A stretch of DNA of 8,363 bases from Rubrivivax sp. (GTDB lineage Bacteria; Pseudomonadota; Gammaproteobacteria; Burkholderiales; Burkholderiaceae_C), in NCBI GenBank assembly GCA_030693565.1, contig JAUYAJ010000386.1, positions 1-8,363 of the forward strand. Direction: 5' to 3'. Within the stretch, counting starts at the first letter, position 1. Each line of letters begins with the position of its first letter. The position numbers were made by a program, and so were the translations under genes. Below the pieces are notes generated by a model that worked only from the letters and a program-made list of their open reading frames with translations, made no database searches and had not been told where the DNA came from. Below are positions 5,838 through 8,363 of this stretch, piece after piece.

Positions 5838-7699
5838 CAGTCCGGGCTCGGCAGCAAGACCTCGGCGTCGGCCTTGCCGGCGTACAGCCGCGCCACCAGC
5901 TCGGCGCGGTGCGCGAGCACAGCGCGCTGGTTGATCGAGCCTTTGTCGGTGACCTCGCCGCGGTCGATCGACGGTGGCTCGACCAGCAGCATGGCGCGCG
6001 CCGGCCGGTTGGCGCTGCCCGTGCCTTCGCGCCACAGGCGGTCGAGCAACGCCTGGAAGAAGGCGCGCACCGGCGGCTCGGCCAGCAGGCGCGCCGCGTC
6101 CCAGTCGGCGGGCAGGCTGAAGTGGCGCCGCATGTCGTCGAGCCGGGGCAGGATCAGCAGGCCGATGTCGTCGCGGTCGATGCCGGCCACCACCGCGTCC
6201 TGGACCAGCGGGTCGCCGGCCTGGATGACGCGGGCGCGCAGCGGGCCGACGCTGACGAAAGTGCCGCTGGAAAGCTTGAAGTCCTCGGCGATGCGGCCGT
6301 CGAAGGCCAGGCCGCGGCCGGGGTCGCCGGCGTCGATGAAGACGGCGGCGTCGCCGGTGCGGTAATAGCCTTCGTCGTCGAAGGCGGCGGCAGTCTCGGC
6401 GGGCGCGCGCCAGTAGCCCGGCATCACGTTGGGGCCGCGAAAGCGGATCTCCAGCTTGCCGTCCAGCGGCACCAGCTTGACGTCGACGCCGGGCAGCGGC
6501 AGGCCGATATGACCCGAACGCACCGCGGTGCCGACGGCAAAGGTGCAGGCCGGCGCGGTCTCCGTCATGCCCAGACCGGTGAACATGCAGATGCGCTCGC
6601 CGACGCTGGCCTCGGCATGGCGGTCGATCTGGTCCCAGACCGCCTGCGACAGCCCGGCGCCGGCATACATGAAGGCCTGGACGCGCGAGAACAGCGTGCG
6701 CCGCAGCGCCTCGTCACCGTCCATCGCGCGGGCGATTTCCTCGAAACCCTTGGGCACGTTGAAGTAGAGCGTAGGCGCGATCTCGCGCAGGTTGCGCAGC
6801 GTCTCGGCAATGCCTTTGGGTGTCGGCTTGCCGTCGTCCAGGTAGAGCGTGCCGCCGTTGTACAGCGTGATGCCGATGTTGTGATTGCCGCCGAAGGTGT
6901 GGTTCCAGGGCAGCCAGTCGACCAGCACCGGCGGCGTCTCGGCCAGGAAGGCCAGGCACTGGCGGATCATCTGCAGGTTGCTGCACAGCATGCGCTGGGT
7001 GTTGATGACGCCCTTGGGCTGCTTGGTCGAACCCGAGGTGAAGAGGAACTTGGCGATGGTGTCGGCGCCCACCTGCGCATGGGCCGCTGCCGCGGCGGCG
7101 CCGGGCTCGTGGGCCAGCAGGCTGTCGAACGGCGTGCTCGCGCGGCCTGCCAGTGGCCGCGCGCCATTGCTCAGCACGACCTCGACATCGGCGCCGACGC
7201 AGGCAGCGATGGCCGCGCCGTAAGCCTGGCCATCGCTGGCAAAGACCAGACCCGGCGTCAGCGTGGCCAGAATGTGGCGCAGCTTGCCGAAGTCCTGCGA
7301 CAGCGTCGAATAAGCCGGCGACACCGGCGCGAACGGCACCCCGACCCACATCGCCGCCAGCGTCAGCGTCAGGTGTTCGAGGTCGTTGCCCGACAGGATG
7401 GCGATCGGCCGCTGCGCCGACAAGTCGCGCCCGGCCAGCGCCTGGCCCAGGCGCTGCACACGCGCCAGCATCTGCGCGTAGGTGATGCGCTGCCAGGCGC
7501 CGCCCTCGCCGCGGCGGCAGGCGAAGTCGCGATCCGGGGCGACGGCGGCGAAATGCTCCAGGCGGTCGGTCAGCCGCGCCGGGTAGTTGTCCAGCACCTC
7601 GGTGGCACGCAGGACGACGCTGCCGTCAGCGCGCGCCTGGACCTTCGACTGCAGGCAGGCGCCGACCTTGGCGTCGCGGTAGCGGGCGGCGGCGCTCAC
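5837..7699 (-). CDS. fcs: Feruloyl-CoA synthase (hydroxycinnamate-CoA ligase)
   Basis: This 620-residue adenylate-forming enzyme activates ferulate, or a related hydroxycinnamate, with ATP and CoA. The phosphate-binding loop TSGSTKQPKG is at residues 221-230, followed by VINTQRML as in feruloyl-CoA synthases. FTGLGMTE is at 373-380, the hinge-side YRTGD at 446-450, and DGRIAEDFKLSSGTFVSVGPLRA (467-489) and GEVTDKGSINQRAVL (581-595) are typical of this subfamily, with K586 the expected catalytic lysine of the C-terminal domain. The length fits the family, and there is no signal peptide. The start is GTG, four bases overlapping the crotonase stop (GTGA). The crotonase gene upstream and MarR gene downstream support a role in hydroxycinnamate breakdown. 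Substrate specificity within aryl acids is not fixed by sequence alone. Confidence 0.9.
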   Translation of the reverse strand: MSAAARYRDAKVGACLQSKVQARADGSVVLRATEVLDNYPARLTDRLEHFAAVAPDRDFACRRGEGGAWQRITYAQMLARVQRLGQALAGRDLSAQRPIAILSGNDLEHLTLTLAAMWVGVPFAPVSPAYSTLSQDFGKLRHILATLTPGLVFASDGQAYGAAIAACVGADVEVVLSNGARPLAGRASTPFDSLLAHEPGAAAAAAHAQVGADTIAKFLFTSGSTKQPKGVINTQRMLCSNLQMIRQCLAFLAETPPVLVDWLPWNHTFGGNHNIGITLYNGGTLYLDDGKPTPKGIAETLRNLREIAPTLYFNVPKGFEEIARAMDGDEALRRTLFSRVQAFMYAGAGLSQAVWDQIDRHAEASVGERICMFTGLGMTETAPACTFAVGTAVRSGHIGLPLPGVDVKLVPLDGKLEIRFRGPNVMPGYWRAPAETAAAFDDEGYYRTGDAAVFIDAGDPGRGLAFDGRIAEDFKLSSGTFVSVGPLRARVIQAGDPLVQDAVVAGIDRDDIGLLILPRLDDMRRHFSLPADWDAARLLAEPPVRAFFQALLDRLWREGTGSANRPARAMLLVEPPSIDRGEVTDKGSINQRAVLAHRAELVARLYAGKADAEVLLPSPD

Positions 7700-8363
7700 G
7701 ATTTGGCCACCTTGCCAGCACGCTTGTCGAGGAAAGCGCGCATGCGCTCCTTGGCGGCCGGCTCGCCCTGGGCGATGGCCGCCACCAGCGACTCCATGAA
7801 CAAGCCGTCGGCCGGCGCCGCATCAGCGATGCGCGGCAGCGCCTGGACGATGGCGAAGTTGGTCACCGGCGCATTGGCGGCGATCTTGTGCGCCAGCGCC
7901 CGCCCCTTGGCCAGGCCTTCGCCGTCGTCCACCAGGTAGGTCGACAAGCCGAGTTGCTGGCCTTCGTCGGCGTCGAGCACGCGGCCGGTGAGCATCATGT
8001 CGGCCATGCGCGCCACGCCAATCAGCCGCGGCACCCGCACCGAGCCGCCGCCGCCGACGAACAGGCCGCGCTGGCCTTCGGGCAAGGCGTAGAAAGCGCT
8101 GCGCTCGGCCACGCGCAGATGGGCCGCGCATGCCACCTCGAGCCCGCCGCCGACGACAGCGCCGTGCAGCACCGCGACCACCGGCACGCGGGCGTATTGC
8201 ATCTGGTCCAGCGCCGCGTGCCACATGCGCGAGTGGGCAACACCTTCAAAGGTACTGCGCTCGGCCAGTTCCGAGAGGTCCAGGCCGGCGCAGAAATGCT
8301 CGCCATTGCCGCTGAGCAGCACGCAGCGCACGTCTTCGGCCAAGGTCTCGAAGGCGGCGCGCA
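7696..8363 (-). CDS. Enoyl-CoA hydratase/isomerase (crotonase) family protein, 5' truncated
   Basis: The frame is open to the window edge; the visible 221 residues lack only the N-terminal part. Oxyanion-hole motifs are GEHFCAGLDLSEL and HGAVVGGGLEVAC, followed by FYALPEGQRGLFVGGGG with the first catalytic Glu (codon at 8077-8079). Aligning without gaps to rat mitochondrial enoyl-CoA hydratase, the second catalytic Glu position (EMVLTG) reads DMMLTG (Asp codon at 7999-8001). The C-terminal FLDKRAGKVAK is typical of the family. By context with fcs it should act on feruloyl-CoA or a related hydroxycinnamoyl-CoA, either hydrating it or, like Ech/HCHL, hydrating and cleaving it to the aldehyde and acetyl-CoA. 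Its sequence does not closely resemble the HCHL I recall, so the exact reaction is open. An apparent start at 8343 is a TTG inside the gene, not its beginning. Confidence 0.85.
   Translation of the reverse strand, partial: RAAFETLAEDVRCVLLSGNGEHFCAGLDLSELAERSTFEGVAHSRMWHAALDQMQYARVPVVAVLHGAVVGGGLEVACAAHLRVAERSAFYALPEGQRGLFVGGGGSVRVPRLIGVARMADMMLTGRVLDADEGQQLGLSTYLVDDGEGLAKGRALAHKIAANAPVTNFAIVQALPRIADAAPADGLFMESLVAAIAQGEPAAKERMRAFLDKRAGKVAKS

Noticed and set aside
7021..7050. Lys instead of Gly in the TSGSTGxPKG phosphate loop of fcs (TSGSTKQPKG).
   Set aside because: From family knowledge, Lys at this position occurs in other Burkholderiales feruloyl-CoA synthase homologues, so it is not a sign of inactivation.
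5825..7939. A 704-codon open frame on the plus strand, antisense to fcs and the crotonase gene.
   Set aside because: The encoded sequence is low-complexity (rich in Arg, Gln, Val, Ala, Asp), matches no family, and lies opposite two clear genes. Long antisense frames are expected at this GC content.

Overview
The window is very GC-rich and densely coding, with strong G/C preference at third codon positions throughout. Gene content and protein style (feruloyl-CoA synthase, M20 peptidase, MAPEG proteins, a CWC protein) suggest a betaproteobacterium of the order Burkholderiales. That placement is inferred from recognised families, not from a marker gene. I see no rRNA, tRNA, CRISPR array, insertion sequence or compositional island.

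Plus strand, 1-5327: the window opens in the last 53 codons of an ankyrin-repeat protein. Nine complete genes then read the same way: an exported GlcG/HbpS-like protein, a tautomerase-superfamily protein, a MAPEG membrane protein, an exported TPR protein, a second MAPEG protein, a VOC (glyoxalase-fold) protein, a small cysteine-rich CWC protein, an antibiotic-biosynthesis-monooxygenase (ABM) fold protein and an M20 metallopeptidase. From about 1637 onward spacing is tight: ATGA start/stop overlaps at 2569 and 3921 and gaps of 5-26 bases elsewhere, which suggests one transcript from the TPR gene to the peptidase. The enzymes are small, general-purpose folds that often handle reactive or aromatic small molecules. 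No single pathway can be read from them.

Minus strand, 8363-5343: a crotonase-family gene (5' end outside the window), feruloyl-CoA synthase (fcs) and a MarR-type regulator are fused by overlaps (GTGA at 7699-7696, TGATG at 5839-5835) into an evident operon. Its logic is clear: CoA activation of a hydroxycinnamate such as ferulate, hydration or cleavage of the CoA thioester by the crotonase, and control by a MarR protein that may sense the acyl-CoA. The promoter must lie beyond position 8363.

The two blocks converge at 5327/5343, where a 9-bp stem contains both stop codons and may serve as a shared transcript end. I do not see strong evidence of an undescribed system. The points most worth checking are the altered second catalytic position of the crotonase, the paired MAPEG genes around a TPR protein, and the stop-codon stem.
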